DNA of 64,000 nucleotides from Rhodospirillaceae bacterium (GCA_018667335.1 JABIVD010000011.1:1-64000); one strand, 5' to 3'. Positions 34,915-46,384 are shown, counted from the first letter of the stretch. Notes: generated by a model not told the origin, from the letters alone. Numbers and translations: made by a program.

Positions 34915-36266
34915 TAGCCTTGTGTCCTGTTCGTTTGCGCTGCCAACCAGGGCAACGGGTTAATCGGTTGTCCGTCGAGGCGGAGCTCTACATAGAGCTT
35001 CGATCCGCCCGATCGGTCTTCGGCCCTCGCGGCCTGCCCCCCGCTTTTCGTCCCCCCGCTGGCGCCCTGAGACCGATCCACATCGTCGTCCGTGCGGCCC
35101 AGCGGTTCTCCCACGAGGACCCATTGGCCAACTTGCGCATCGATCCGCCCCAGTCCGGCGATAAGTGTATGATATCCCTCGCCATGATCGATGATCAAGA
35201 TTTGCCCGAAACGCCGAAACGGCCCGGCAAACGCGATCCGGCCATCCCATGGCGCCACCACAGTCGCATCGGCACGAGTTTGCCACGTAACGCCGCGGGC
35301 GCGCGGTCCAGCCGTTGTCTGATCACCAAATCCCTGAATCACCCGGCCATGGGCGGGTGGCGTCAGATTCCCGCGCGCCGACGCGATCGACGGACCCGCC
35401 GGGGCCAGGGTCGGCGTGACGAAGTCAGCCGGGGGAGATCCCGGCCGGGGCCGGGGCTGCGGTGCCGCGGTAGCCGTGCTGTCACGCAGACGTGACAATA
35501 ATTCCTCAAGTGTTTGCGCCTCGCGGCGAAGATTGGCCACGCGCGCATCAGCCGCAGTCTGCGCACCACGCGTTTGCTTCAAGACGTCATCCTTGGTCTT
35601 CGACAAGCTTTCCAGACGACCCGTGTCGCGCCGCAAGTCAACCGCGGCCTGCTGTAACGCGCCGCGCCGAACCTCGATCCGATTCCGCAAATCCGCGAGT
35701 TCGGCGATATCGTCGCGCAAAATTCTGGCCTGGCGTTCGATTTCCGGCACCGCGGTCCGCAGCAGCAAGCCGCTGCGGACGACATCGTTCGGGTCTCCCG
35801 GACTGACGAGCAAGGCCGCCGTCGGTCGTAAGGACAAGCGCTGCAGCGCAGCCAGTGTGCCGCCGAGCTGCGCGCGACGGCCCTTGAGATCATCCTGCTT
35901 GCGCGCAGCATCGTTTTCGAGACTGGCAAGCTCGGCTTCGATCCGATCGAGTGCTGCTTCATGGGACTGCACGGCGCGGGCCGCTGCGCGGAGCTCGGTG
36001 CGAAGGGACTGCAGTTCACGTGCCTGGGTCGCCGCCGCTCGGGCCAAGGCCTCGGCGGATTTCCGGTCGGTCTCGATCGCCTCGCGAACCGATTGGAGGC
36101 GGTCCTCTACCACGTCGGGCTCGCCCGTCTGCGCGACAGCTTCGACGGTCGTCATACCCGTCAGTACAATTGGGACAAACGCAATCACAACCGCGGCCCG
36201 CAGGACACGGCGCGCCCGGGATATCTGGCTAATCGCCGAGATAGTAGCTCTTCTGCTTGATGCCAT
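34914..36266 (-). CDS. envC: Murein hydrolase activator, EnvC/LytM-like
   Basis: A 450-residue periplasmic protein: signal-anchor (about 15-50), a long coiled coil (about 60-270, many Ala/Arg/Glu heptads), a Pro-rich hinge and a degenerate M23/LytM domain (about 315-450). The metal-binding HxxxD and HxH motifs of active enzymes are missing: ARGVTWQT and YHTLIAGL occupy those places, so it should activate amidases rather than cut peptidoglycan. The ATG at 36266 overlaps the end of gpmA by 38 nt and gives a full signal peptide; an ATG at the MTTVEA segment would lack one. The stop overlaps ctpA. Confidence 0.88.
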   Translation of the reverse strand: MASSRRATISAISQISRARRVLRAAVVIAFVPIVLTGMTTVEAVAQTGEPDVVEDRLQSVREAIETDRKSAEALARAAATQARELQSLRTELRAAARAVQSHEAALDRIEAELASLENDAARKQDDLKGRRAQLGGTLAALQRLSLRPTAALLVSPGDPNDVVRSGLLLRTAVPEIERQARILRDDIAELADLRNRIEVRRGALQQAAVDLRRDTGRLESLSKTKDDVLKQTRGAQTAADARVANLRREAQTLEELLSRLRDSTATAAPQPRPRPGSPPADFVTPTLAPAGPSIASARGNLTPPAHGRVIQGFGDQTTAGPRARGVTWQTRADATVVAPWDGRIAFAGPFRRFGQILIIDHGEGYHTLIAGLGRIDAQVGQWVLVGEPLGRTDDDVDRSQGASGGTKSGGQAARAEDRSGGSKLYVELRLDGQPINPLPWLAAQTNRTQG

Positions 36267-36870
36267 CGATGAACTCGAACACCAGCGGCCGGCCAGTCGG
36301 CAGCTCCACCCCGGTGATTTCGTCAGCTGTATACTCACCCAGAATGAGCAGGAGTGCGCGCAGACTGTTGCCGTGCGCCGAGACCAACAGATTTTTGCCG
36401 GATCGGACCAGCGGGCTGATTTCTGCCTCGTAATAAGGCCGCACTCGTTCGACCACGTCGGCAAGGCTCTCACCATTGGGCGGGCGGATCTCGAACCCGC
36501 GCCGCCAGAGATGGACCTGCTCGTCACCGAACTTCTCGGCTGTCTCCGCCTTATTCAGGCCCACCAGGTCGCCATAATGACGCTCGCGTAATGCGTCATC
36601 GCGGGTGATATCCCAGATGCTCCCATCACGCAGGTGCGACAGGTCGGCCCCAGCTTCGGCCGCTGAATCGAGGGCCATCTCGACGGTCCGTTGCGCGCGT
36701 TTCAGCGTCGAGGAATACACCGCATCGATCGGAAAATCCTTAAGCAGAACGCCGGCATGGCGCGCCTCGTCCTCGCCAACCTGGGTCAGATCAACGTCTT
36801 CCCAGCCGGTGAATCGGTTCTCCAGATTCCACTGGCTCTGGCCGTGGCGCATGATGATCAGATAATTCAT
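36229..36870 (-). CDS. gpmA: 2,3-bisphosphoglycerate-dependent phosphoglycerate mutase
   Basis: Interconverts 3- and 2-phosphoglycerate in glycolysis. The 213-residue protein has the phosphohistidine His9 in IMRHGQSQWNLENRFTGW, Glu96 in LRERHYG, and the second histidine His166 in SAHGNSLRALL. It lies between rlmH and the EnvC gene. In related genomes this place is, to my recollection, usually taken by the unrelated gpmI enzyme, so this may be a replacement. The ATG at 36870 fits the family start. Confidence 0.95.
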   Translation of the reverse strand: MNYLIIMRHGQSQWNLENRFTGWEDVDLTQVGEDEARHAGVLLKDFPIDAVYSSTLKRAQRTVEMALDSAAEAGADLSHLRDGSIWDITRDDALRERHYGDLVGLNKAETAEKFGDEQVHLWRRGFEIRPPNGESLADVVERVRPYYEAEISPLVRSGKNLLVSAHGNSLRALLLILGEYTADEITGVELPTGRPLVFEFIDGIKQKSYYLGD

Positions 36871-36950
36871 CCGCAATCCCTTTATGCCTGTGCGGTTCGA
36901 TGTGTCGGTATGCCCGTGGTTTTGCCCGATTCGAGCCCGGTTCGCCAGCG

Positions 36951-37412
36951 TCACGCGCGATGATACGGGTGGCGGGCGATGATTTGCTGGGCGCGATAGA
37001 TCTGTTCAACAAGCAGAGTCCGCATCAGCATATGAGGCCAAGTATTGCGACCGAAGGCGATCATCCGGTCGGCGCGCGCGCGCACAGCATCTCCGTGCCC
37101 GTCTGCGCCGCCGATCAGGAACACGACGTTCCGGCATCCCGAATCCTGAAGGTCGGCCATCTCCTTCGCGATTCCGGCGCTTGACGATATTTTTCCCGTC
37201 TCATCGAGCACGACAACATGGGCGCCGTCGGGGATGGCGGCGAGCAGCAACTCCCCCTCCGCATCCGACACACGGTCCGGCGCGGCTTTCTTCTTCAGCT
37301 CGAACTCGCGCAGCGCCAAGGGCCACGCGGTGATGCGCTTTTGAAAATGTTCAAGGAGCGCCGCTTCGGGGCCAGCCCGCAGGCGGCCGATCGCGCCAAT
37401 TAAAATTTGCAA
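36951..37412 (-). CDS. rlmH: 23S rRNA (pseudouridine-1915-N3)-methyltransferase
   Basis: SPOUT-fold enzyme that methylates pseudouridine 1915 of 23S rRNA. The 153-residue protein has the N-terminal MQILIGAIGRLRAGPEAALL, the knot segment VVFLIGGADGHGDAV and the C-terminal QIYRAQQIIARHPYHRA that is diagnostic of RlmH. It is 15 nt after rsfS on the same strand. Confidence 0.97.
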   Translation of the reverse strand: MQILIGAIGRLRAGPEAALLEHFQKRITAWPLALREFELKKKAAPDRVSDAEGELLLAAIPDGAHVVVLDETGKISSSAGIAKEMADLQDSGCRNVVFLIGGADGHGDAVRARADRMIAFGRNTWPHMLMRTLLVEQIYRAQQIIARHPYHRA

Positions 37413-37427
37413 CGCCAGCCTCCGCTG

Positions 37428-37817
37428 TCAGGCAGGCACTGCCTCCTGCGAGGCCCCGTTCACGAACTCGGTTTCCCAGAGTTTCTCGATGGCATAATGC
37501 TCGCGGGATTCCGGCCGAAACAAATGGACGATGACATCGCCGGCATCCACCAGGACCCATTCTCCCGAACGCCGCCCTTCCGCGTGGGAACCCTTCACGC
37601 CCGCAGCTTTCAGCCGCTCAATGAGATGCTCCGTGATCGAATCCAGCCGACGCGACGAGGTGCCGCTGGCGACGACCATAAAGTCTGCGATGTCCGATTT
37701 ACCAGCGAGTGGCACAACCTTCACATCGTCGGCCTTGTCTTCGTCGAGGGATTCTTCGACGAGGGCCAGGATTGCCTCCGCTGTTGGCTGCGGAGCCGCC
37801 TTTTTCTTGCGTGCTAT
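37428..37817 (-). CDS. rsfS: Ribosomal silencing factor RsfS
   Basis: Binds uL14 and stops subunit joining in starved cells. The domain reads ILALVEESLDEDKADDVKVVPLAGKSDIADFMVVASG and so on. Only a GTG at 37724 is a standard start in this frame, but it would remove the conserved first helix and give 98 residues. The sequence remains open upstream to an ATA codon at 37815-37817 with GAGGAA 6 nt before it, giving 129 residues beginning MARKKKAAPQ if ATA is read as methionine. This start is inferred, not proven; see the findings. It is downstream of nadD and upstream of rlmH. Confidence 0.82.
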   Translation of the reverse strand: MARKKKAAPQPTAEAILALVEESLDEDKADDVKVVPLAGKSDIADFMVVASGTSSRRLDSITEHLIERLKAAGVKGSHAEGRRSGEWVLVDAGDVIVHLFRPESREHYAIEKLWETEFVNGASQEAVPA

Positions 37818-37875
37818 AACGAGTTCCTCGTTTTCAAACTACGCTTGCATATGCATCCGGGTCTGCCCGGTGCGT

Positions 37876-38532
37876 TCATTCCTCGGTACTTGCGCCGGTC
37901 CCGGTACTGGCCGGCCAGCTGCCGTTCTGCCGCAGTTCCGTCGCCGTCGCCGGGTGCGGCCTGATACGCAAATACACCCAGGCAGGTGGCGCGGCGTCTG
38001 GCAGCAGCCTTGCCGCACGTTCCGGAATTCGCGCGCGGCGAAAACGAACTGACGCAAGTTCCGACAACGCCTTCGAATCATATGAATCACGCGCGAAGAC
38101 GGCAATGGGGATCGTTTTAAATATTTGTGTCCAGGCACGCCAGTGCGGAATCTGGACCAAATTGTCGGCCCCCATCAACCAGACGAAATGCGTCGCCGGA
38201 TACCGGGTTTGCAGGGCATCGAGCGTATCGGCCGTGAATCGCGTGCCCAGCTCCGCCTCGATTGCCGACACCCGGATACGCCGGTCGCAAGCGACCTCGT
38301 TCGCCGACCGCAACCGCGACTCGAAGGGAGCCATTCCGGCTTCGGGCTTGAGCGGGTTTTGCGGCGAGACGAGCCACCAGACCTCATCAAGCCCCAACCG
38401 GACCAGAGCCAACCGGCTGATATGAAGATGCCCGTCATGCGCAGGATTGAAAGATCCGCCCAGCAGTCCGATCCGCCGGCCGCGATGGCGAAAGCTGCCG
38501 GACCGCGGGATGTGGTTCGGAGAAGTCGCCAC
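37876..38532 (-). CDS. nadD: Nicotinate-nucleotide adenylyltransferase
   Basis: Adds AMP to nicotinate mononucleotide in NAD synthesis. The 218-residue protein has IGLLGGSFNPAHDGHLHIS, with the nucleotidyl-transfer motif His32-Asp33-Gly34-His35, and FVWLMGADNLVQIPHWRAW, both typical of alphaproteobacterial NadD. The C-terminal ISSTxIR motif is weakly represented by PATATELR. The start is a GTG at 38532, 5 nt after the proA stop. Tightly linked to rsfS downstream, as in many bacteria. Confidence 0.95.
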   Translation of the reverse strand: MATSPNHIPRSGSFRHRGRRIGLLGGSFNPAHDGHLHISRLALVRLGLDEVWWLVSPQNPLKPEAGMAPFESRLRSANEVACDRRIRVSAIEAELGTRFTADTLDALQTRYPATHFVWLMGADNLVQIPHWRAWTQIFKTIPIAVFARDSYDSKALSELASVRFRRARIPERAARLLPDAAPPAWVYLRIRPHPATATELRQNGSWPASTGTGASTEE

Positions 38533-38537
38533 CGGGT

Positions 38538-39827
38538 TCAGGGTCGGGTCTGCCCGGCGCCGCGCACCAAATATTTGTAGCTGGTCAGCTGTTCGGCCCC
38601 GACCGGGCCGCGCGCATGCATCTTTCCGGTGGAGATGCCGATCTCGGCACCCATGCCGAACTCACCGCCGTCGGCAAACTGCGTCGAGGCGTTGTGCAGG
38701 ACGATGCCGCTGTCGATACGCGCCAGGAAACGCTCCGCCACATCTGCATCCGATGTCACGATCGCATCGGTGTGGTTTGAACCGTGGCTGTTCACATGTT
38801 CGATGGCGGCTTCGACGTCATCGACCACCCGGACCGAAACGATCGCGTCGAGATACTCCGTATTCCAGTCATCGTCGTTGGCCGGCACGATGCGGTCATC
38901 GATGGCCTGTGCGGCGTCATCGCCGCGCACCTCGCACCCCGCACCTGCCAGATCGTCGACGATGGGGCGCAGCAGGTCTGGAGCAACTGACCGATCGATC
39001 AGCACGGTCTCGGTGGCGCCGCAGATGCCCGTCCGGCGCATCTTGGCGTTGAGCACGATATCCCGCGCCATCTGCGGGTCCGCCGCGCCATGCACATAGG
39101 TGTGACAGAGCCCCTCGAGATGGGCGAAGACCGGGATGCGGCTTTCGGTCTGCACGCGCTCGATCAGGGACTTGCCGCCGCGCGGCACGATCACATCGAT
39201 AAAGTCGACCATGGTCAGCATCGCGCCCACGGCCGCGCGATCGGTCGTCGGCGGCGCCTGGATCGCCGCCTCGGGCAACCCGGCCGCGCGAAGCCCATCC
39301 TGCAGGCAGGACAGGATCACATTCGACGATTCAAAGCTTTCCGAGCCACCGCGCAGGATCGCGGCATTGCCGGCCTTGAGGCACAGCCCGCCCGCATCCG
39401 CGGTCACGTTCGGGCGCGATTCATAGATGACGCCGATGACGCCCAGTGGCACGCGCACCCTCGCTATCCGCAATCCGTTCGGCCGGTCCCACTCCGCCAG
39501 CACAGTGCCGATCGGGTCGGCCAGCGCCGCGACCTCTTCCAGACCGCCGGCCATACCTTCGACCCGGTCGTCGTTCAGGACCAGGCGGTCGAGGAAGGAC
39601 CCCTTCACGCCGTTTGCTTCCGCGCGCGCGACATCATTGGCGTTCGCCGCCAGGATTTCATCCTTGCGAGACCGAATGGCGGCCGCAGACGCATGCAACG
39701 CCGCGTTCTTGGAATCCGGTGTCGCCGTCGCCAATTCCAGGGCAGCCGCCTTTGCCGCCGCACCGATGCCCTGCATGGTCGCGTGAATGTCGGCGGCATC
39801 CGCCGAGATATCCTGTGCTGCCGTCAT
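38538..39827 (-). CDS. proA: Gamma-glutamyl phosphate reductase
   Basis: Second step of proline synthesis, NADPH reduction of gamma-glutamyl phosphate. The 429-residue protein has [35 protein letters not shown] and the catalytic Cys269 in [15 protein letters not shown]. The ATG at 39827 has GGAG about 10 nt upstream. It is separated from proB by a DMT-type transporter gene, unlike the usual adjacent proBA pair. Confidence 0.97.
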   Translation of the reverse strand: MTAAQDISADAADIHATMQGIGAAAKAAALELATATPDSKNAALHASAAAIRSRKDEILAANANDVARAEANGVKGSFLDRLVLNDDRVEGMAGGLEEVAALADPIGTVLAEWDRPNGLRIARVRVPLGVIGVIYESRPNVTADAGGLCLKAGNAAILRGGSESFESSNVILSCLQDGLRAAGLPEAAIQAPPTTDRAAVGAMLTMVDFIDVIVPRGGKSLIERVQTESRIPVFAHLEGLCHTYVHGAADPQMARDIVLNAKMRRTGICGATETVLIDRSVAPDLLRPIVDDLAGAGCEVRGDDAAQAIDDRIVPANDDDWNTEYLDAIVSVRVVDDVEAAIEHVNSHGSNHTDAIVTSDADVAERFLARIDSGIVLHNASTQFADGGEFGMGAEIGISTGKMHARGPVGAEQLTSYKYLVRGAGQTRP

Positions 39828-39888
39828 ATCTGTTCTCCGACCGTTTCTGCGGTCTGGCCGGCGACGATAGTCAATTTGCCGGCAAATT

Positions 39889-40794
39889 TCATCCCGTTTG
39901 CTCCGTGATCGGTGTTCCCCGAGCCCGAACACCCAGATACACGGCGGCCAAAATCAACGCGCCGCCGATCGCGGTCTCGCGGGCAAAACCCTCGCCGAAG
40001 TAAAACCAACCCAACGCTGTGCTCAACAAAGGCTCGGTGAGGAACAGCAAGGCCAGCACCATCGGCGAGATCACTCGAACCGCCCAGTTGAAGCCCGTAT
40101 GGCCGATGATCTGACTGACCAGTCCCAACCCGATAAATGCCAGATAGGTCTCCAGAGACAGCCCGACAACCGGTAGGTCCAGCGCAAACACCGTCGCCCA
40201 AAGCAGGATCGCCGCGCCGCTATAGACCAGCGTGACGAACGCGACGATGCCGATCGTCCGACGCGCGGCCTCGGCCAGCAGTAAAAAGCCGACGAAGAGT
40301 ATGCCGCCGGCCAGCGCAAGGCCGTCGCCGAACAGGGTCTCCAGCCCGACCCGGGCACTGCCCGACCCCATCACAATGCTGCCCGCCAGGGCCAGGCCGA
40401 CGGCAAGCCATGTCCGGCGGCCAGGCGGCTGGCGCAACGCGACCACGGCCCAGACCGCCAGCCAGACCGGCGTCAGGGTCACCAGCACGACCGAATTGGC
40501 GATCGACGTGAAATCGAGGGACGCGATCCATGTCGCAAAGTGGAGTGCCAGAAACACCGCCGCCCAGCCAATCAGCCGCCATTCGCGTTTGTTCAGCCGG
40601 AGTATTTCCCGCCGCGCCGTCACGGCCGCGACGGGCAACAACACCGCGGATGCGATCAGCATCCGGTAAGCGGCCGTCACCAGCGGGTCCGCATCGGCCA
40701 TCCGAACGAAGATCGCAGCGTGGGCGACCGCGACCAACGAAGCGACCAGGACGATTGTGTAGGTCATGGGACTTTCGGCGCGCGCGGCAGCCAT
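39889..40794 (-). CDS. EamA/DMT-family membrane transporter
   Basis: A 301-residue inner-membrane protein with about ten hydrophobic helices and an EamA duplication (two halves of roughly five helices each, e.g. residues 10-145 and 155-290). The end of the first half includes [24 protein letters not shown], a conserved EamA block. It lies between proB (10-nt gap) and proA (61-nt gap), so it is likely co-expressed with proline synthesis; amino-acid or osmolyte export is possible. A second ATG at 40767 is an alternative start. Confidence 0.88.
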   Translation of the reverse strand: MAAARAESPMTYTIVLVASLVAVAHAAIFVRMADADPLVTAAYRMLIASAVLLPVAAVTARREILRLNKREWRLIGWAAVFLALHFATWIASLDFTSIANSVVLVTLTPVWLAVWAVVALRQPPGRRTWLAVGLALAGSIVMGSGSARVGLETLFGDGLALAGGILFVGFLLLAEAARRTIGIVAFVTLVYSGAAILLWATVFALDLPVVGLSLETYLAFIGLGLVSQIIGHTGFNWAVRVISPMVLALLFLTEPLLSTALGWFYFGEGFARETAIGGALILAAVYLGVRARGTPITEQTG

Positions 40795-40804
40795 AGGGGC
40801 GCGC

Positions 40805-43360
<2,556 letters not shown>

Positions 43361-43366
43361 CTCTGA

Positions 43367-43915
43367 CTACTCCTTGTCGGCGGCCGGCTTGGCGTCCGCA
43401 TCCTTCTTGGCAGCCGGCTTCTTGGCTGCAGGTTTCTTGGCTGTGGTTGAAGCGGCCTTCTTGGCGGCCGGCTTCTTTGCCGCAGGCTTCTTCGCGGCAG
43501 GCTTTGCTTCTGCAGCGGGTGCCGCTTCGGCCGGTGCTGCCTCAGCAGGCGCATCGTCGGCTTTCGGCGCAGCCTTCGCAGCCTTCTTCGCCGGTGTCTT
43601 GGACTTGCCCGTCACATCAATGACGCGCAGGACCGTAATATCCTGGCGATGGCCCTGTGTGCGCTGATAGCCCTTGCGGCGCTTTTTCTTGAACACCACG
43701 ATCTTCTTGCCGCGGGTCTGCTCAACCACTTCGGCGGTGACCGCAGCACCCTCGACGATCGGCGTGCCGACCTGGGTTTCCTTGCCGTCGTCGAGCATCA
43801 GCACCGGCGCGATCGCCAGAGTGCTGCCCGCTTCGCCTTCGAGCTTCTCGACGGTAATCACATCGCCATTGGCGACGCGATACTGCTTCCCGCCGGTTTG
43901 AATCACTGCGTACAT
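43367..43915 (-). CDS. rplU: Ribosomal protein bL21 with a long basic C-terminal tail
   Basis: The first 103 residues are a normal bL21 ([39 protein letters not shown]). The protein then continues for about 80 residues rich in Lys, Ala and Pro, with repeated [15 protein letters not shown] units like histone H1 tails, ending [10 protein letters not shown], for a total of 182. The start ATG at 43915 is the family start. It heads the rplU-rpmA operon. Extended bL21 tails are known in some alphaproteobacteria but are much longer than in E. coli (103 residues). Confidence 0.96.
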   Translation of the reverse strand: MYAVIQTGGKQYRVANGDVITVEKLEGEAGSTLAIAPVLMLDDGKETQVGTPIVEGAAVTAEVVEQTRGKKIVVFKKKRRKGYQRTQGHRQDITVLRVIDVTGKSKTPAKKAAKAAPKADDAPAEAAPAEAAPAAEAKPAAKKPAAKKPAAKKAASTTAKKPAAKKPAAKKDADAKPAADKE

Positions 43916-44208
43916 GTTCCGCATCCGTTGTGTCGTGGCATTCGCACCGCGCTCCAGCGCGGCCTAACGAATGCCGAATGTTCCAGCAAAAACAAGGCGG
44001 ACCGCGAATAAATCCGTCGGCCCGTCAATTGCGGGCGGACTATACGCCGCCAGACACGCGTGTCAACCGCTCCGAGCACGGGAAAAGACCGAAAAATCGC
44101 CCACCCACGGCGGGTTGCAGGTTTGTCGGTGGGTGCGGTAGAACCCCTGCGCCTGCACACATATTGCGGGTCCGTTCCGGATATCACACATGATACCCGG
44201 AAATCGGC

Positions 44209-44298
44209 GGAGGGGTGCCGGAGTGGTTGAACGGGGCAGTCTCGAAAACTGTTGAGCGTGCAAGCGTTCCGAGAGTTCGAATCTCTCTCCCTCCGCCA
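44209..44298 (+). tRNA. tRNA-Ser (anticodon CGA)
   Basis: A 90-nt tRNA with encoded CCA. The acceptor stem pairs GGAGGGG (44209-44215) with TCCCTCC (44288-44294), one G-T pair included, followed by discriminator G and CCA. The anticodon loop CTCGAAA is at 44241-44247, with anticodon CGA at 44243-44245, reading UCG. The long variable arm (TTGAGCGTGCAAGCGTTCC region) is typical of serine tRNAs, and the T-arm contains GTTCGAAT. Divergent from the L21 operon. Confidence 0.95.
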
Positions 44299-44371
44299 AA
44301 TTTTCTTCGCCATCCGAACATTCGGCATTCGAAAACCGCCGCGCCGAAGCACGGCACAGCCCGTTCCACGA

Positions 44372-45304
44372 CTAGTCCCCGATTGGGGCACCCATGGGTG
44401 CCCTGGCCGCTTCCTCGCGTATCCAGTCGCGAAACGCTTTGACGTCCGGGTTTTCGGCTTTCCTTGATGTCGTCACGCTGTAGATGCTTGTCGGGAAGGG
44501 AATGTCGATGTCGAACGGCGCGACAAGATGTCCAAGTTCGAGATCGCGGCTGGCGATCGCTCTGCGGCCCAGGACGATGCCAGTGCCCGCGATCGCCGCG
44601 TCCATAGCGTGGTCGGCGTGATTGAAATGCAGCCCTGCGTGAACCTCGATGTCGGGCAACCCCGCAAGCGCCAGCCACTTTGACCAACCTGGCGTATTCG
44701 GCCAATGCCGCGACAATGAATCGTCGTGGATCAGGGTGTGGCGGGTGAGATCCGCAGGCCCGTCTAGCGGAGGGTCGCCCTCGAGCAAATCGGGATGGCA
44801 CATCGGCGTCGCCGCCTCGTCCATCAACTTGTCGGCAACCAAACCTTCATTTTCGCCAATATTGTAGCGAATCGCGACGTCGGCCTGATCGGTGTCGAGA
44901 TCGATCGTGAATATATTCGCGCTGATGCGGAGATCGATTTCAGGGTGGCGCTCGACGAAGTTTGTCAGCCGCGGTGTGAGCCACTTTGCGGCGAACGACG
45001 GGGCGACCGTGACAACGACGACCCGGTCGGTGCGCGCACGCCTGCCGATATGGCCTACCGCACGCTGAAGAACTTCGAAGCCGTCCCGGACACCTGGAAA
45101 GGCGAGTGCACCGGCATCGGTCAGGACAATAGCCCGGTTGAGCCGGCGAAACAGTTTCACCCCCAGTCGATCCTCGAGTGTGCGGATCTGATGGCTCACA
45201 GCCCCCGGCGTAACATTCAGCTCTTCCGCGGCCTTGGCAAAGCTGAGGTGCCGGGCGGCAGCCTCGAAGGCGCGCAGGCCATTTAGGGGGGGCAGGTCAT
45301 ACAT
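44372..45304 (-). CDS. LysR-family transcriptional regulator (GcvA-like)
   Basis: A 310-residue LysR regulator: N-terminal winged helix (PPLNGLRAFEAAARHLSFAKAAEELNVTPGAVSHQIRTLE, here in parts at residues 6-45), then a ligand-binding domain from about 90. The start MYDLPPLNGLRAFEAAARH is of the GcvA/AmpR subgroup. It is divergent from a small ORF at 45448 with 143 nt between starts, and is the only regulator near the catabolic genes that follow. The ligand is unknown. Confidence 0.93.
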   Translation of the reverse strand: MYDLPPLNGLRAFEAAARHLSFAKAAEELNVTPGAVSHQIRTLEDRLGVKLFRRLNRAIVLTDAGALAFPGVRDGFEVLQRAVGHIGRRARTDRVVVVTVAPSFAAKWLTPRLTNFVERHPEIDLRISANIFTIDLDTDQADVAIRYNIGENEGLVADKLMDEAATPMCHPDLLEGDPPLDGPADLTRHTLIHDDSLSRHWPNTPGWSKWLALAGLPDIEVHAGLHFNHADHAMDAAIAGTGIVLGRRAIASRDLELGHLVAPFDIDIPFPTSIYSVTTSRKAENPDVKAFRDWIREEAARAPMGAPIGD

Positions 45305-45447
45305 TTCACATTCAGAATATATTTTCTCATGCGAACTGGCAACATAACTCGTTTGTCAAAGCCCGAAAAATGGCCATTTTAAGGGGCAAGGAAGAATTAC
45401 AACAATCCATTCGGACTAATTTTATTCTGCTGTAAGGAGCCTGAATA

Positions 45448-45702
45448 ATGACCCAATCGACCCAAAATTTCCCTGAACAGGCATACTTTTTCCAGGACAA
45501 CCTCGATGTGACTTACGCCGAGCCCCTGGACCCCCTCGGCGAGGCCGAGATCGTGCGCAGCGCCGAGCACTTGCGTCTCCAAGTCATTGGCGCCGCGTTC
45601 TCACGCTTATTCCGATCTCTGCGGACGCGTCAGAAGCGAGCCGCACTGCAGTTCGACGGCGTGCGGTGCGCGGCCACTCCGGGAACAGGAGCGTGCATAT
45701 GA
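45448..45702 (+). CDS. Small protein divergent from the LysR gene
   Basis: An 84-residue protein preceded by a good site (AAGGAGCCTGAATA before ATG). The central part, LGEAEIVRSAEHLRLQVIGAAF followed by SRLFRSLRTR, is an amphipathic basic helix like that of short alphaproteobacterial proteins encoded next to GcvA-like regulators (RSP_7527-type). The last 20 residues, rich in Cys, Ala and Gly, do not fit that pattern and may be read-through of a lost stop. The family link is from memory and tentative. Likely controlled by the divergent LysR protein. Confidence 0.55.
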   Translation: MTQSTQNFPEQAYFFQDNLDVTYAEPLDPLGEAEIVRSAEHLRLQVIGAAFSRLFRSLRTRQKRAALQFDGVRCAATPGTGACI

Positions 45703-45769
45703 ACGTCCACGCATTTCGCCAGAAGGCGTTCGGCGAGAACATAACGCAGCGCCACAATCGAAATTTCTG

Positions 45770-46384
45770 ATGGGCGACATGCAACAACGAATTGATGAAA
45801 TTATCGATTTTTGGTTTGGTGAACTGAACGATGACGGCCAAGTCAGCGAAGACAAAAGGGTGCGCTGGTGGAAAAAAGACCCGGCCTTCGACGATCTAAT
45901 TGCTCAACGATTTGGCTCACTTGTGGCTGTTGCCGCAACTGGTGAACTCGAAGACTGGAGGCTATCTGCGCGTGGTCAGCTCGCGGCGGTTTTGCTCATC
46001 GACCAGTTTCGTCGAAACATATTTCGCGACCGTCCCGAGGCGTGGTCCGAAGATGCGGCTGCCCAGGAATTCAGTCGCGAACTCATCGATTCCGGGCGGA
46101 TCAATGACCTGCCTGAGCAACACCGCTATTTCGCTCTGATGCCTCTTATGCATGCGGAATCGATAACCAGTCAGGGCGAATGCGTCGCGCGCTTCGACGC
46201 TCTGGCTTCAGTAACTCCGTTAGGGGGTCTGAAAAGCACCTTTGAGGAAGCCGCCAAATATGCGCGCATGCACCGGGATATTATCCGGCGCTTCGGTCGG
46301 TTTCCTCACCGAAACGCTGTCATTGGACGCGTCAGTACGGCCGAAGAAACTGAGTTTCTGAAGACGACCGGCTCCTCATTCTAA
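45770..46384 (+). CDS. DUF924 family protein
   Basis: A 204-residue helical protein of the DUF924 family, recognised by IDEIIDFWFGELND, VRWWKKDPAFDDLIAQRFG, LAAVLLIDQFRRNIFRD, the HRYFALMPLMHAES segment and the closing FGRFPHRNAVIGRVSTAEE. The function of the family is not known; a tetratricopeptide-like fold has been proposed. It starts 67 nt after the small protein. The ATG at 45770 or 45779 (MQQRID) may be the true start. Slightly lower GC than the neighbours. Confidence 0.88.
   Translation: MGDMQQRIDEIIDFWFGELNDDGQVSEDKRVRWWKKDPAFDDLIAQRFGSLVAVAATGELEDWRLSARGQLAAVLLIDQFRRNIFRDRPEAWSEDAAAQEFSRELIDSGRINDLPEQHRYFALMPLMHAESITSQGECVARFDALASVTPLGGLKSTFEEAAKYARMHRDIIRRFGRFPHRNAVIGRVSTAEETEFLKTTGSSF

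Noticed and set aside
44209-44298. tRNA-Ser as an island attachment site for the catabolic region to its right
   Set aside because: No repeat of the tRNA 3' end and no integrase gene was found in the downstream 20 kb.
45301-45447. LysR T-N11-A boxes and an AGAA/TTCT near-palindrome between the LysR gene and the small protein
   Set aside because: The gap is AT-rich and the motif so loose that several chance matches are expected; no single operator could be chosen.
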